Below are positions 55,634-64,000 of a stretch of DNA of 64,000 nt, piece by piece. The stretch is taken from the NCBI RefSeq assembly GCF_036964665.1, contig NZ_JBAMDA010000001.1, positions 2,518,001 to 2,582,000 of the forward strand, read 5' to 3'. Numbering within the stretch: position 1 is the first letter of the stretch; each line of letters starts with the position of its first letter. The stretch comes from Nitrobacter sp. NHB1. GTDB taxonomy: Bacteria > Pseudomonadota > Alphaproteobacteria > Rhizobiales > Xanthobacteraceae. The notes under the pieces were generated by a model. It saw only the letters and a list, made by a program, of their open reading frames with translations. It did not search any database and was not told where the DNA came from. The translations under genes were made by a program, and so were the position numbers.

Positions 55634-55692
55634 TCGTCGGACTCGGCCGCCGCTTGCGCGAAGCATCGGTATCAGCGCCGTTAAACGCCCTA

Positions 55693-55809
55693 GATCACGA
55701 TGATTTTGGATCGAATCGATCCAAAATCATGAACGTGATCGACCCCAATATTTTGAGAAGCGGGATGCGGGCGGAAAACCGCTACACACTTTTCCTCATC
55801 CCGCTCTAG
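55693..55809. repeat. Dispersed repeat family E, copy 2
   Basis: GATCACGATGATTTTGGATC begins the left arm, and its inverse ATCCAAAATCAT follows with three extra bases (GAA) before CGTGATC. The tail GGGATGCGGGCGGAAAACC and CTCATCCCGCTCTAG is nearly identical to copy 1 at 12724-12838. It ends at the recF stop codon. Confidence 0.85.
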
Positions 55810-56945
55810 CCGCGCCGTGCGATCCGTCCCGCGTCCACGTCGAAAATCTCGCTGCCGGCGCCAACGTTTGCGAACGCGGCCGGGTCGGCTCCGCTCATCC
55901 AGACCTGGGCTCCGAGGCCTTTGAGTTCGCCGAATAGAGCGCCGCGACGGTCGGGATCGAGGTGCGCCACGACCTCGTCGAGCAGCAGCAGCGGCGCGAT
56001 TCCCGTCATCTCGGCCACGAGACCCGCATGGGCGAGCACGAGTCCGATTAGTAGCGCTTTCTGCTCGCCGGTGGAGGCGTCCTTCGCCAGCATGTCCTTG
56101 GGCGCATAGATCACCTCGAGATCGGTGAGGTGCGGGCCATCCAGCGTACGGCCGGCCGCGGCATCGCGGGCGCGGTTGGCGCGCAGGATATCGCGGTAGC
56201 GGTCCTCCACCGCCGTCGCCGGCTCGGTGAGCAGCGCGTTTTCCATCCAGCCGTCGAGCCTGATCCTTGCCGAGGGAAATGCCGAGGCCGCGCCGCGTGC
56301 CTCCAGCGCGGCCGCAAGCCGCGTCACGGTTTGCGCGCGCATCGCCGCGACCGCAACCGCAAGCTCCGCGGTTTCTTGTTCGACGGCGTCGCACCAGCGG
56401 CCGTCATAGTTGCGCGTCTCGAGCAGGCGGTTGCGCGAGCGCAGGCTGCGCTCCAGCGCCGAGGCGCGGCCGGAATGATCGCTGTCGATCGCCAGCACCA
56501 GGCGGTCGAGGAAGCGGCGCCGTTCCGACGCCGCGCCACCGAACAGGCCGTCCATCGACGGCGTCAGCCACACCATGCGCAGGTGGTCGCCAAATGCCGC
56601 CGCGGAGCCTGCAGGCTCGCGGTCGATCCGGCAGCGCCGGCCGCTCGACGCCGCCTCGCTGTCAGGTGCGTCGATGCCGGTGCCGAGCGTCGCCAGACCG
56701 AGCGCACCTTCCACCTCGGCCGAAACCGCCCAGGAGCCGTCGCCCCGGCGATCCGCGATATCCTCGCGTGTGGCGCGCCGCAATCCGCGTCCCGGCGACA
56801 GCAGCGATATCGCCTCAAGGCAATTGGTCTTGCCGGCGCCGTTAGGCCCGACCAGCACGACCACGTTGCCCTGCGTCTCAAGCGCAGCCGCGCGGTAGTT
56901 GCGGAAGTGCGTGAGGCTCAAACGACGAATGCGGGAGGGGATCAT
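55806..56945 (-). CDS. recF: DNA replication and repair protein RecF
   Basis: RecF is an SMC-like ATPase that loads RecA at gaps with RecO and RecR. Walker A is GPNGAGKTNCLEAI, with an ABC signature-like STGEQKALLIGLVLAHAG and Walker B LLLLDEVVAHLD. It has 379 residues from the ATG at 56945; a TTG two codons upstream is an alternative. It follows dnaN, as in many bacteria. Confidence 0.97.
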   Translation of the reverse strand: MIPSRIRRLSLTHFRNYRAAALETQGNVVVLVGPNGAGKTNCLEAISLLSPGRGLRRATREDIADRRGDGSWAVSAEVEGALGLATLGTGIDAPDSEAASSGRRCRIDREPAGSAAAFGDHLRMVWLTPSMDGLFGGAASERRRFLDRLVLAIDSDHSGRASALERSLRSRNRLLETRNYDGRWCDAVEQETAELAVAVAAMRAQTVTRLAAALEARGAASAFPSARIRLDGWMENALLTEPATAVEDRYRDILRANRARDAAAGRTLDGPHLTDLEVIYAPKDMLAKDASTGEQKALLIGLVLAHAGLVAEMTGIAPLLLLDEVVAHLDPDRRGALFGELKGLGAQVWMSGADPAAFANVGAGSEIFDVDAGRIARRG

Positions 56946-56967
56946 GGGCAAGGATTATCACGTCCCG

Positions 56968-57067
56968 GTCATCATCCGCGAAGGCGGATGATCCAGTAGG
57001 CCGTAACGCGCGATGCGGACAATGGATGTGCAACGGAATACTGGATGCCCGCCTTCGCGAGCATGAC
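56968..57067. repeat. Intergenic GTCAT...ATGAC element between dnaN and recF
   Basis: TCATCCGCGAAGGCGGATGA and CCAGTA on one side are mirrored by TACTGGATGCCCGCCTTCGC and GCATGAC on the other. The arms form a large hairpin and also contain a small local one, CATCCGC-GAA-GCGGATG. It resembles the elements at 9192 and 25946 in its outer bases. Confidence 0.8.
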
Positions 57068-57112
57068 TCAGATGTTGCTTCGCTGTGGCCGGGCGCGGCG
57101 GCTAAAGGACCA

Positions 57113-58231
57113 TCACACCCGCATCGGCATCAGCACGTAGAGCGCGCCCTTGGAATCCTTGTCATGCACCAGCGTCGGCGAACCGGGGTCGGCGAGCTTC
57201 AGCACCGCGCCCTCGCCCTCGATCTGCGCGGCGATGTCCAGGAGATAGCGCGAATTGAACCCGATATCGAGCGCTTCGGAGGCGTATTCGACCTCGAGCT
57301 CCTCGGTGGCGCTGCCGGAATCGGGGTTGGTCACGGACAGAACGAGCTTGCCCGCCGACAGCGCCAGCTTCACTGCGCGGCCGCGCTCGCTGGAAATCGT
57401 CGAAACACGATCGACCGCCGCCTCGAAATCCTTTTTGTCGACGATCAGTTCCTTGTCGTTGTTCTGCGGGATCACACGGCCGTAGTCCGGGAAGGTGCCG
57501 TCGATCAGCTTCGAGGTCAGCACGACGTTGCCGATGGTGAAGCGGATCTTGCCCTGCGACAGTTCGATCCCGACCTCGGCCTCGTTGTCCTCGATCAGCC
57601 GCTGCACCTCGCCGACCGTCTTGCGCGGGATGATGACGCCGGGCATTCCCTCAGCGCCCTTGGGCAGCGCGAGATCGACCTGCGCGAGGCGGTGACCGTC
57701 GGTGGCGACGCCGCGCAGCGTTGCGTTCTTGGCGCTGCCGGCGCTGTGCAGGTAGATGCCGTTGAGATAATAGCGGGTCTCCTCGGTCGAGATCGCAAAT
57801 TGAGTACGGTCGATCAGCCGCTTGATGTCGGTGGCTGCGAGCGTGAAGGAATGCGTCATCTCGCCGGCCGCGAGATCGGGGAAATCGTTTTCAGGCAGGG
57901 TCTGCAGGGTGAAGCGCGAGCGTCCGGCGCGGATCGCCAGCACCGAGCGGTCGCCGTCGCCTTCCAGCACGATTTGCGCGCCGTCGGGCAGTTTGCGGAC
58001 GATGTCGTAGAACATGTGCGCCGGAACCGTTGTCGAGCCGCCGGTTCCGGTTTCCGCCGCCAGTGTTTCCGTCACCTCCAGATCGAGATCGGTGGCCTTC
58101 AGCGACAGCCTGGCGCTTTCGGCGCGAACCAGCACGTTTCCCAAGATCGGGATCGTGTTCCGCCGCTCGACCACGCGATGCACGTGGCCAAGCGATTTCA
58201 GCAGTTGCGCGCGTTCGACGGTGACCTTCAT
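57113..58231 (-). CDS. dnaN: DNA polymerase III beta sliding clamp
   Basis: DnaN is the ring-shaped processivity clamp. At 372 residues it has three repeats of the clamp fold; MKVTVERAQLLKSLGHVHRV, RNTIPILGNVLV and the end LVHDKDSKGALYVLMPMRV are family marks. It is located between dnaA and recF in the classic replication cluster. Confidence 0.98.
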   Translation of the reverse strand: MKVTVERAQLLKSLGHVHRVVERRNTIPILGNVLVRAESARLSLKATDLDLEVTETLAAETGTGGSTTVPAHMFYDIVRKLPDGAQIVLEGDGDRSVLAIRAGRSRFTLQTLPENDFPDLAAGEMTHSFTLAATDIKRLIDRTQFAISTEETRYYLNGIYLHSAGSAKNATLRGVATDGHRLAQVDLALPKGAEGMPGVIIPRKTVGEVQRLIEDNEAEVGIELSQGKIRFTIGNVVLTSKLIDGTFPDYGRVIPQNNDKELIVDKKDFEAAVDRVSTISSERGRAVKLALSAGKLVLSVTNPDSGSATEELEVEYASEALDIGFNSRYLLDIAAQIEGEGAVLKLADPGSPTLVHDKDSKGALYVLMPMRV

Positions 58232-58436
58232 AGCAATCCGTCCGATCCAAATTCACGACGTCGGATGAAAATGCCGGGTGGACTGCGGCACCGAGACCCC
58301 GAAGCTCATGGCCGATTTTGCTTAAATCCGGCGGGACCATAACGTGACGCGGATGGCCGTCCGGTGCAAGCCTGCGGCTCGCCCCGGGCCGGCTTTTTCC
58401 CGGCATTTTGCGGGAAAAATTCTCCCCGCGCCGCGC

Positions 58437-59864
58437 CTATTCCTGAAGCTGACGTTTCAGCAACTCGACCTCGTCCGAGAGGGTGGCGTCCTTCGATACC
58501 AGCGCCTCGATCTTGCGCACGGCGTGCAGCACGGTGGTATGATCGCGGCCTCCGAACCGGCGGCCGATCTCGGGCAGCGAACGCAGCGTCAGCGTCTTCG
58601 CCAGATACATCGCCACCTGCCGCGGCCGCACCACGTTGGCGGTCCGGCGCGAGGACAGAAGGTCGGAGCGACTCACATTGTATTGCCGGGCGACCACCCG
58701 CTGGATGTCCTCGATCTTGATGCGCCTGGGCTCCTGCGGACGGATCAGGTCGCGGACCTCGCGCTCCGCCATCTCCAGGGTGACCGGCTGGGCGTTGAGC
58801 TTGCTGTGCGCCAGTAGCCGGTTGATCGCGCCTTCGAGGTCGCGTCCGTTATGCGTGATCGCCTTCGCCAGATAATCCAGCACCGGCTCCGGCACGTCGA
58901 AACTCGCATGGTGCGCCCGCGCGACGTCGATGCGCGATTTCAGGATGCCGAGCCGAAGCTCTTCGCCGAGCGAGCCCATCTCGACCACGAGGCCGCCGGC
59001 GAGTCGGGAGCGCACGCGATCGTCGAGGCTTTCCAGGTCGGACGGCGGCCGGTCGGCGGCGACCACCACCTGGCGGCCGGCATCGATCAGCGCGTTCAGC
59101 GTGTGGCAGAATTCGGCCTGCGTCGATTTGCCTTGCAGGAATTGCAAGTCGTCGATGACCAGAACGTCGATGCCGCGGAGCGCTTCCTTGAAGGCCAGCG
59201 CCGTCTGCGATTTGAGCGCGGCGACGAAGCCGTACATGAACTTCTCGGCGGTCAGATAGAGCACCTTGCGCTCGGTTCCGGCGTTGCCGGCCCAGGTGAC
59301 GGCTTGCAGCAGATGGGTTTTGCCGAGGCCGACGCCGGCATGGATGTAAAGCGGATTGAACATGATGCTGTCGCCGCGCCGGCCCTCGGCCACCTGACGC
59401 GCCGCCGCGTGCGCAAGTGTGTTGGAGCGACCGGTGACGAAGCTTGCGAACGTCAGCCGCGGATCGAGCGGCGAACCGCCCAGCGCGTCGTGGTTCGCGG
59501 ACGCCGGCGCGGTCGCGACCATCTTCAATTCGGCGCTGGCTCGGCCGTCGCCATGCTCGGGACGCCGCGGATCGGCCGCGGGCGCTTCCTTGACGGGCGC
59601 GGCGCAGCGCATGGCCGACCGCACCAAGAGGTCGATCCGGTGAACGTCCGGCAGTTCGGCCTGCCAGCAGGCAAGCACCCGCTCGGCATAATGCGCCTGA
59701 ATCCAGCTCTTCAGGAACCGGGTCGGAACCGACAGGCGGACGCTCTCCCCATGGACGCTCTCCAGATCCATTCTCGCAAACCAGCTCGAATAGATGTCCT
59801 CCCCGACGGTCGAGCGCAACCGGCCCTTCACCCGCGACCAGCGTTCCTGTTCTATGTCTGACAT
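58437..59864 (-). CDS. dnaA: Chromosomal replication initiator DnaA
   Basis: DnaA binds DnaA boxes and opens the origin. The 475 residues include an N-terminal interaction domain ([20 protein letters not shown]), a variable linker, the AAA+ domain with [13 protein letters not shown] (Walker A) and LVIDDLQFL (Walker B), and the C-terminal helix-turn-helix ending in [16 protein letters not shown]. It is followed by dnaN. Upstream is a long gene-free region with one perfect DnaA box, so autoregulation is possible. Confidence 0.98.
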   Translation of the reverse strand: MSDIEQERWSRVKGRLRSTVGEDIYSSWFARMDLESVHGESVRLSVPTRFLKSWIQAHYAERVLACWQAELPDVHRIDLLVRSAMRCAAPVKEAPAADPRRPEHGDGRASAELKMVATAPASANHDALGGSPLDPRLTFASFVTGRSNTLAHAAARQVAEGRRGDSIMFNPLYIHAGVGLGKTHLLQAVTWAGNAGTERKVLYLTAEKFMYGFVAALKSQTALAFKEALRGIDVLVIDDLQFLQGKSTQAEFCHTLNALIDAGRQVVVAADRPPSDLESLDDRVRSRLAGGLVVEMGSLGEELRLGILKSRIDVARAHHASFDVPEPVLDYLAKAITHNGRDLEGAINRLLAHSKLNAQPVTLEMAEREVRDLIRPQEPRRIKIEDIQRVVARQYNVSRSDLLSSRRTANVVRPRQVAMYLAKTLTLRSLPEIGRRFGGRDHTTVLHAVRKIEALVSKDATLSDEVELLKRQLQE

Positions 59865-60096
59865 TTTTTTTGCGACTTTTCTGATTGAATGAAGTTGCGA
59901 TGCGACTGCTCTTGGGGGAGGTCGCGCGTTTTCGTCGTGATTCTCCGGCGTGATTCGTTTCAGCCATGACCAGCCGTTCGGCCGAGCGCCGCAAGCGGTT
60001 CAGATGGCGGGAAACGGAACGAACGCGAGGTCAGCGACGACCGGATAGGCTGCTTGGAGGCTGTATGGGGAAATGCAGAAAAGCGATCCTGGTCGT

Positions 60097-60126
60097 GAAA
60101 ATGTCAGTGAGGAAAATGTCAGTGAG
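60097..60126. repeat. Perfect 15-bp tandem duplication
   Basis: GAAAATGTCAGTGAG is present twice without spacer, in the dnaA upstream region. Confidence 0.9.
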
Positions 60127-60441
60127 ATAATCCAAAGGATGAAATCTGGTGGTGTTGTTTTTGTTTGACATATAACCCCCTCCTCGCTGCGATGAACCGC
60201 GCCGAGATGCCCTCTCACATCAATTTCAAACTTAGTCTGCGAAACCCGACGTCAGTGTCGGGATCGCTACGCCGCGCACTCTAACTCACCAAGTCAACCC
60301 GTCCGCTTCCCGCGGCGGACATGCGGCATGGCCTGAGCGTATCTCTCTCTTGCGTGGCAACGTTCGAGGTCAACGTCGCAGTCGAAGAAATTCGGCACAG
60401 AACATCCGTTCTCATGTTGCTATGAGTCGTCATTCGCCATC

Positions 60442-60475
60442 ACTTGGAAAGCTTCACTACTTGGAAAGCTTCACT
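60442..60475. repeat. Perfect 17-bp tandem duplication
   Basis: ACTTGGAAAGCTTCACT is present twice without spacer; each copy contains the palindrome AAGCTT. It lies in the gene-free dnaA-rpsT region. Confidence 0.9.
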
Positions 60476-60798
60476 AACGTACATATCCGCCGATATGCAC
60501 GTCCACCCAAGGTTCTCTAATCCGCACTATGAGAGCCGTGAGCGCCGCGAGCCACCAAAGAGATACACCACCCCCCAATTCTCGCAATGGCTTTCACGTC
60601 GCGGCTGCGTCGCGCAAATCGAATGAGTGCCTGCAACACGGGGCACATTCATTGCGTCAATCGGCAACGTTTTGAATCTGCGCGCGGATTCGATGCCTCC
60701 GTGCGGTGTTACAAATTTGCAGCGGCTGTCTAAAATATTTTAAGAAACCGTAAAGTGGAGGATGCGTCGCGTCATTTTGGAAGTGCTTCATCACACTA

Positions 60799-60820
60799 TG
60801 TGGATAAGTGATTATCGACG
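60799..60820. promoter_or_regulatory. DnaA box (perfect) with degenerate partner
   Basis: TGTGGATAA at 60799-60807 is the exact complement of the DnaA box TTATCCACA. TTATCGACG at 60812-60820 differs from the consensus at two positions and is in the other orientation. AT-rich sequence flanks both. This could be a dnaA autoregulatory site or an origin fragment. Confidence 0.6.
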
Positions 60821-61211
60821 CGCATTTTTTTCTGGCTGTTTTTGCAGGTAACCCGCGCCGGCCATGTACTCGTTCAGCCGTGTCCATGTTATATTTGTAC
60901 GAACATATCGGGTATAACGGCGTCGCCCCGGTAGCAAACTGACGTCTCCCCGGGCAGGAGTGTCGGCCGGCGGGGCAAGCCGAGATCAACCGGACGGTCT
61001 TGAGCGGGATGAGATTTGGTTGAATCGCCGTGCCCGGCTTCGTGCGCGGTATTTCCGTCCCGGAACGTGAAGCGGATCAACAGCATGACATCGGCGATCA
61101 ATGCGGCGTGCCTTCGAAAGGCGATGCGGCTGTGACGCGCTGAAACGCTTCCTCGTCACCTTGCTTCGGGCCTGACTGAAGACCCCGTGCGCAATTGCTG
61201 CGCAAAAACAA

Positions 61212-61238
61212 AAAGGCCCGGCGATCGGCCGGGCCTTT
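61212..61238 (-). terminator. rpsT terminator
   Basis: AAAGGCCCGGC-GATCG-GCCGGGCCTTT is a perfect 11-bp stem. On the minus strand it is followed by TTTTTGTTTTTG, a classic Rho-independent terminator 36 bp after the rpsT stop. Confidence 0.9.
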
Positions 61239-61274
61239 GCTGCGGAATACTGACGAATAACGTCTTGTATCAAA

Positions 61275-61541
61275 TTATTTCGCGAGCTTGGCGATTCGAT
61301 GCGTCAGCCGCGAAACCTTGCGGCTCGCACTGTTCTTGTGAACGATATTTTGCTGGCCAGCCCGCATCAATTCCGGCTCTGCATGCTTCATCGCCTGGAT
61401 TGCGGCGTCACGATCGCCCTTTGCGATCGCTTCCTCGACGATCCGGACCGAGCCACGCATCAGGGTCCGCCGCGACTTGTTGACGGCGGTGCGGCGGGCA
61501 ATCTTGCGGGTCGCTTTCTTGGCGGAGTGCGTATTGGCCAT
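61275..61541 (-). CDS. rpsT: 30S ribosomal protein S20
   Basis: S20 binds 16S rRNA early in assembly. It is 88 residues, Lys/Arg-rich and helical: [17 protein letters not shown], then [19 protein letters not shown]. It is encoded near dnaA, as in many alphaproteobacteria. It has its own terminator downstream. Confidence 0.97.
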   Translation of the reverse strand: MANTHSAKKATRKIARRTAVNKSRRTLMRGSVRIVEEAIAKGDRDAAIQAMKHAEPELMRAGQQNIVHKNSASRKVSRLTHRIAKLAK

Positions 61542-62066
61542 GGTCTCGACGTATCCTTCGGCAGTGTCCCACCGCGAGAGGCCGGCTAGCGGCGCCGGTT
61601 ATTCGATTGCGCGGGCGAGCCTGCAAGTGAGCCTGAGTGTAAGTGAGCCTGAATGTGTTTCGGTTGTTCCTGAAAAGGCCACGCTCGGAGCGAACAGGTT
61701 CGCGAGGCGGCGCCGTTCAAAGAACAGCGGCGGCAGGATCGCCCCCGCCGCCAGTTGGCGGTCTTATAGAGGCCCTGTTTTCGAGCGTCAACGCCTTACC
61801 TGCGAGCAGGCGCGGCATTATAAGGCCTCCTTGAGGACTTCTTAGGCGCTTGCGAGGTTGAATTTCCCGCGTTCGACAGCTAGAGCCTTTCCGCCCGCTT
61901 CTGATGGAATCAGAAATGGAAAGGCTCTACGATTTTGATTTGACGCGTTTTCTTCACGCGAACCGGTATCCCATCCGCAGGTCAAGCCCGAGGACAGACT
62001 TCGCTCGAAAACGCTTACAAGGGGCGGCGGCCAGCGATCCGGCAGGCGGAAAGAGCAGGTGACGGC
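61542..62066. other. rpsT / membrane-protein divergent spacer
   Basis: 525 bp without a gene. It holds the rpsT promoter side (about 61542-61700, with the near-repeat GTGAGCCTGA around 61630) and the inverted family F repeat at 61883-62015. Confidence 0.55.
61883..62015 (-). repeat. Dispersed repeat family F, copy 2 (inverted)
   Basis: Its reverse complement reads AGCGTTTTCGAGCGAAG, CTCGGGCTTGACC, ACCGGTTCGCGTGAAG, AAAACGCGTCAAAT and CATCAGAAGCGG, matching copy 1 at 42792-42917 in order and spacing. It differs mainly near the AAAGGCTC end, where GAGCCTTTCC is repeated in inverse. Confidence 0.8.
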
Positions 62067-62381
62067 ATGATCCGCGGGATTTTTCGCTCGATTGGGCTGC
62101 TTCTGCTCGCGGGCGGTTTCATTTTTCTGGTCTACGACGGCGCGCGGTCGATCGCCGACCAGACCGTGCGGCTGACCGGGCTCGGCGAATTCTGGAACGA
62201 TATTCACCAGGCCAGTCAGCAAGCGGTTCGCACCCAGATCGAAGCGACGGCGCCCTGGATGTGGGATCTCGTCAAGCTGGTCCTGAACCAGCCCGCTTTC
62301 GCAGTGCTGGCGGTTGCGGGCATTCTCCTGATGCTGCTGTTCCGGCCGCGACGGCCGCTGATCGGCTACTCCCGGGATTGA
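62067..62381 (+). CDS. Small membrane protein (104 residues)
   Basis: Two membrane helices: SIGLLLLAGGFIFLVYDGA near the start and PAFAVLAVAGILLMLLF near the end. Between them is a soluble stretch of about 55 residues (LGEFWNDIHQASQQAV). AGCAGG precedes the ATG. I recognise it as a conserved alphaproteobacterial small membrane protein without a known role. Confidence 0.75.
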   Translation: MIRGIFRSIGLLLLAGGFIFLVYDGARSIADQTVRLTGLGEFWNDIHQASQQAVRTQIEATAPWMWDLVKLVLNQPAFAVLAVAGILLMLLFRPRRPLIGYSRD

Positions 62382-62483
62382 ATCGCCGGGACATCGACGC
62401 CCCCGCTCGTCACCGCGAAAAATACTTTTTGTTAACCATAACGGGTGCAGAACCGGCCATCTCGTGACAAGGGGACAGGTCCG

Positions 62484-63197
62484 GTGCAACTCGCGCGTGC
62501 GTTTGCAATGTCGACGGTGGCCGCGCTGACCGCGCTGGCGCTGTCGGGGTGCATGCGGCACCCGGCGCCGGTGGCGATGGTGCGCCCGCATAACGATCTC
62601 GATGCGCTGGCCTATGGCGGGCGGCTGGCCGTTGCGCCGCCGCCGGCCTCCCGCCGCGACACACGGATTCGAGCGGCCCGCGCCGCCGCGGTCGCGCCCG
62701 TTGTCTACGCCGCGGCTCCGCCGCCCGTCGCGCGCGATCCCGCCTACCGCCTCGATGCCGGCGACCGGCTGCGCATCGTGGTCTATGGCCAGGAAGGCCT
62801 CACCAACAGCTATCTGGTCGATGCCGGCGGCAGCATCACCATGCCCTTGATCGGCGCCGTCACCGCGCGCGGCCGCACGCCCGCCGAACTGTCCGCGGCG
62901 ATCGCCGCGCGGCTGCGCAATGGCTACATCCGCCAGCCCTATGTCGCCGCCGAAGTGGAGGCCTACCGGCCGTTCTTCATTCTCGGCGAGGTCGCGGCCC
63001 CCGGCCAGTATCCGTTCGTGCCCAACATGACCGTTGAGAGCGCAGTCGCCATCGCCGGCGGCTTCTCGCCCCGCGCCAAGCGCGACCGCGTCACCGTCAC
63101 CCACACCGATGCCCGCGGCACCGTCCGTCTCGTCGTGTCCACCGCAACTCTGCTCAGCCCCGGCGACACCATCCTCGTCGGCGAACGCTGGTTCTGA
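62484..63197 (+). CDS. Wza-type polysaccharide export lipoprotein
   Basis: About 237 residues. I choose the GTG at 62484, with AAGGGGA upstream, since it starts a lipoprotein signal ending ALALSGC; a GTG at 62445 would add 13 residues. A Pro/Ala/Arg-rich linker is followed by the poly-export domain (YRLDAGDRLRIVVYGQEGL, GGSITMPLIGAV) and an SLBB-like part (PFFILGEVAAPGQYPFVPNM). It should form or contact an outer-membrane export channel. No polysaccharide synthesis genes are visible in the window. Confidence 0.88.
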   Translation: MQLARAFAMSTVAALTALALSGCMRHPAPVAMVRPHNDLDALAYGGRLAVAPPPASRRDTRIRAARAAAVAPVVYAAAPPPVARDPAYRLDAGDRLRIVVYGQEGLTNSYLVDAGGSITMPLIGAVTARGRTPAELSAAIAARLRNGYIRQPYVAAEVEAYRPFFILGEVAAPGQYPFVPNMTVESAVAIAGGFSPRAKRDRVTVTHTDARGTVRLVVSTATLLSPGDTILVGERWF

Positions 63198-63370
63198 GGA
63201 CGTTCTTGTTTTTTGCGATGCCTGGCGAAGAAGGCGAGGCGGCCGGCCGGCGAGATCGGCATTGGTCTTGTCGCAGCTTGCGCGCGCATCGCAAGGTTCG
63301 TGCTGGCCGTGAACCGATTCGATCCTGCCGCAGGGCGGAAGTCATCATTCCCCGACGGCCGGCATCGCCA

Positions 63371-63730
63371 TTATCGCCACATCCAGTTATGGCCCCAATC
63401 GCCCTTCCAGCCCGTGAGACGACCTCTGCGGAATTGCAGATAGAGCCGGTCCTTGCGGTTGAAGAAGCCGCTGCCGCCGTAACTTCGAAACGCCAGAAAC
63501 ACCTCGTTGCCCGGGCGTCCGCTGATGGTGATCAGCGGCACGCCGAGCGCTCCCGCTGCGGTCGCCTCGTCCATGCCGAAAGCCAGCGGGGTGGTGTTCG
63601 ACAGCGTCGCCGTAAAGGGTGACGAATGTGACGGATCCACGATTGCTTGCTGCGCGTATCCCGGCGCGATCAACGCCGCGGACAACGCAACAGCGCATGT
63701 CGAGGCGAAGAGGAATGTCCGCTGCTTCAT
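63371..63730 (-). CDS. Small secreted hypothetical protein (119 residues)
   Basis: A signal peptide (MKQRTFLFASTCAVALSAAL, cleavage near GYAQ) is followed by a compact domain containing LAFGMDEATAAGALGVPLI and GGSGFFNRKDRLYLQFRRG. It resembles small periplasmic proteins of Bradyrhizobium that I cannot name further. It is convergent with the export lipoprotein gene. Confidence 0.7.
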   Translation of the reverse strand: MKQRTFLFASTCAVALSAALIAPGYAQQAIVDPSHSSPFTATLSNTTPLAFGMDEATAAGALGVPLITISGRPGNEVFLAFRSYGGSGFFNRKDRLYLQFRRGRLTGWKGDWGHNWMWR

Positions 63731-64000
63731 GATGCCGCCTTTGTGCTTGCTGACACGTCAGGTTTGAGGTCGTCCGGAATTCTGCCGGCTTCGATGGCCG
63801 ATGCCAACACATTTGCACTTTGCTTCCGCGAGTGATTGCAGCCTTTGCCAATGACCGTCACCGTTTACCTCATCGGTCCGCCGGATGCCGGAGCCTCCCG
63901 GCAAATTGCCAAAAGGCAGCGGTTTCCGTCGAATTGTAGGAGGGTTGCTACGTGAGCATTAATAATACCCCTTAATCCTCGCGAATCTACTTATCGGCTA
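63731..64000. other. Window-edge spacer
   Basis: 270 bp upstream of the secreted-protein gene. The last 60 bp are AT-rich (GCATTAATAATACCCC) and could belong to a promoter of a gene beyond the window. No gene is seen. Confidence 0.4.

Larger units (their letters stand above)
59865..61274. other. 1.4-kb gene-free dnaA-rpsT region
   Basis: No convincing gene on either strand. It contains one perfect DnaA box, a degenerate box beside it, two perfect tandem duplications, a TAAAATATTTTA palindrome at 60731-60742, AT-rich blocks near 60711-60760 and 60811-60845, and the rpsT terminator at the right end. It may be the dnaA regulatory region or part of the origin. Rhizobial origins I know of lie near hemE, so origin function is not assumed. 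Confidence 0.55.

Noticed and set aside
60657-60989. Open frame in the dnaA-rpsT region
   Set aside because: Weak start, no homology recognised and it runs over the DnaA box.
59865-61274. Definite replication origin
   Set aside because: Only one perfect DnaA box was found, no 13-mer cluster was seen, and known rhizobial chromosomal origins are near hemE. Left as a candidate only.
61842-63104. A 420-codon minus-strand frame across the export lipoprotein gene
   Set aside because: Covers the inverted family F repeat and is antisense to two plausible genes; the composition is that of a shadow.

Overview
This window looks like chromosomal DNA of a Bradyrhizobium/Rhodopseudomonas/Nitrobacter-type alphaproteobacterium (Rhizobiales, Bradyrhizobiaceae). 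The grounds are high GC, an Irr iron regulator whose heme-regulatory Cys29 and His117-119 fall at the same positions as in Bradyrhizobium japonicum Irr, a DivL-type cell-cycle kinase, a CtrA-box candidate, and many short palindromic intergenic repeats of the kind scattered through these genomes. I recognise the families by reading; no search was run.

Layout. 1-9.2 kb: a TsaE/phosphotransferase fusion (cut by the window edge), divL, dut-coaBC, ubiB-ubiE and divergent mutM. 9.3-13.8 kb: a secreted protease-like protein with a degenerate active site, a MoeB/ThiF-type adenylyltransferase, a D-2-hydroxyacid dehydrogenase and an SH3-domain exported protein. 13.9-17.8 kb: irr followed by the unsaturated fatty acid genes fabA-fabB and then fabI. 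17.9-21.5 kb: divergent katG/oxyR peroxide response. 21.6-31.9 kb: the RNA/translation cluster pnp, rpsO, truB, rbfA, infB, a YlxR-type RNA-binding gene, nusA and rimP. 32.2-41.3 kb: trmB, a PraR-like regulator, lnt, a CorC-type CBS protein, ybeY, a phoH-like gene, miaB, a Fur-family gene, rimI and tsaB, mostly overlapping or closely spaced on the minus strand. 41.6-52.6 kb: mixed housekeeping and accessory genes (DUF2778 envelope protein, Nfu-type Fe-S scaffold, universal stress protein, trpS, murJ, a PfkB kinase, pirin, small conserved proteins, a FUSC transporter). 52.7-61.5 kb: gyrB, recF, dnaN, dnaA, a gene-free 1.4 kb stretch with one perfect DnaA box, and rpsT. 62-63.7 kb: a small membrane protein, a Wza-type export lipoprotein and a small secreted protein.

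The window is essentially core genome. No prophage, insertion sequence, CRISPR array, tRNA or rRNA was seen. No complete new multi-gene system stands out. The most unusual items are: (i) a FitA-type ribbon-helix-helix domain fused to the N-terminus of CoaBC, with a palindrome resembling a FitA operator beside its start codon; (ii) the TsaE/AmgK-like kinase fusion; (iii) the histidine-to-tyrosine change in the DivL kinase; (iv) an exported trypsin-like protein with the catalytic His changed; (v) intergenic repeats apparently turned into protein tails in OxyR and TruB; and (vi) at least two dispersed repeat families present in two copies within the window.
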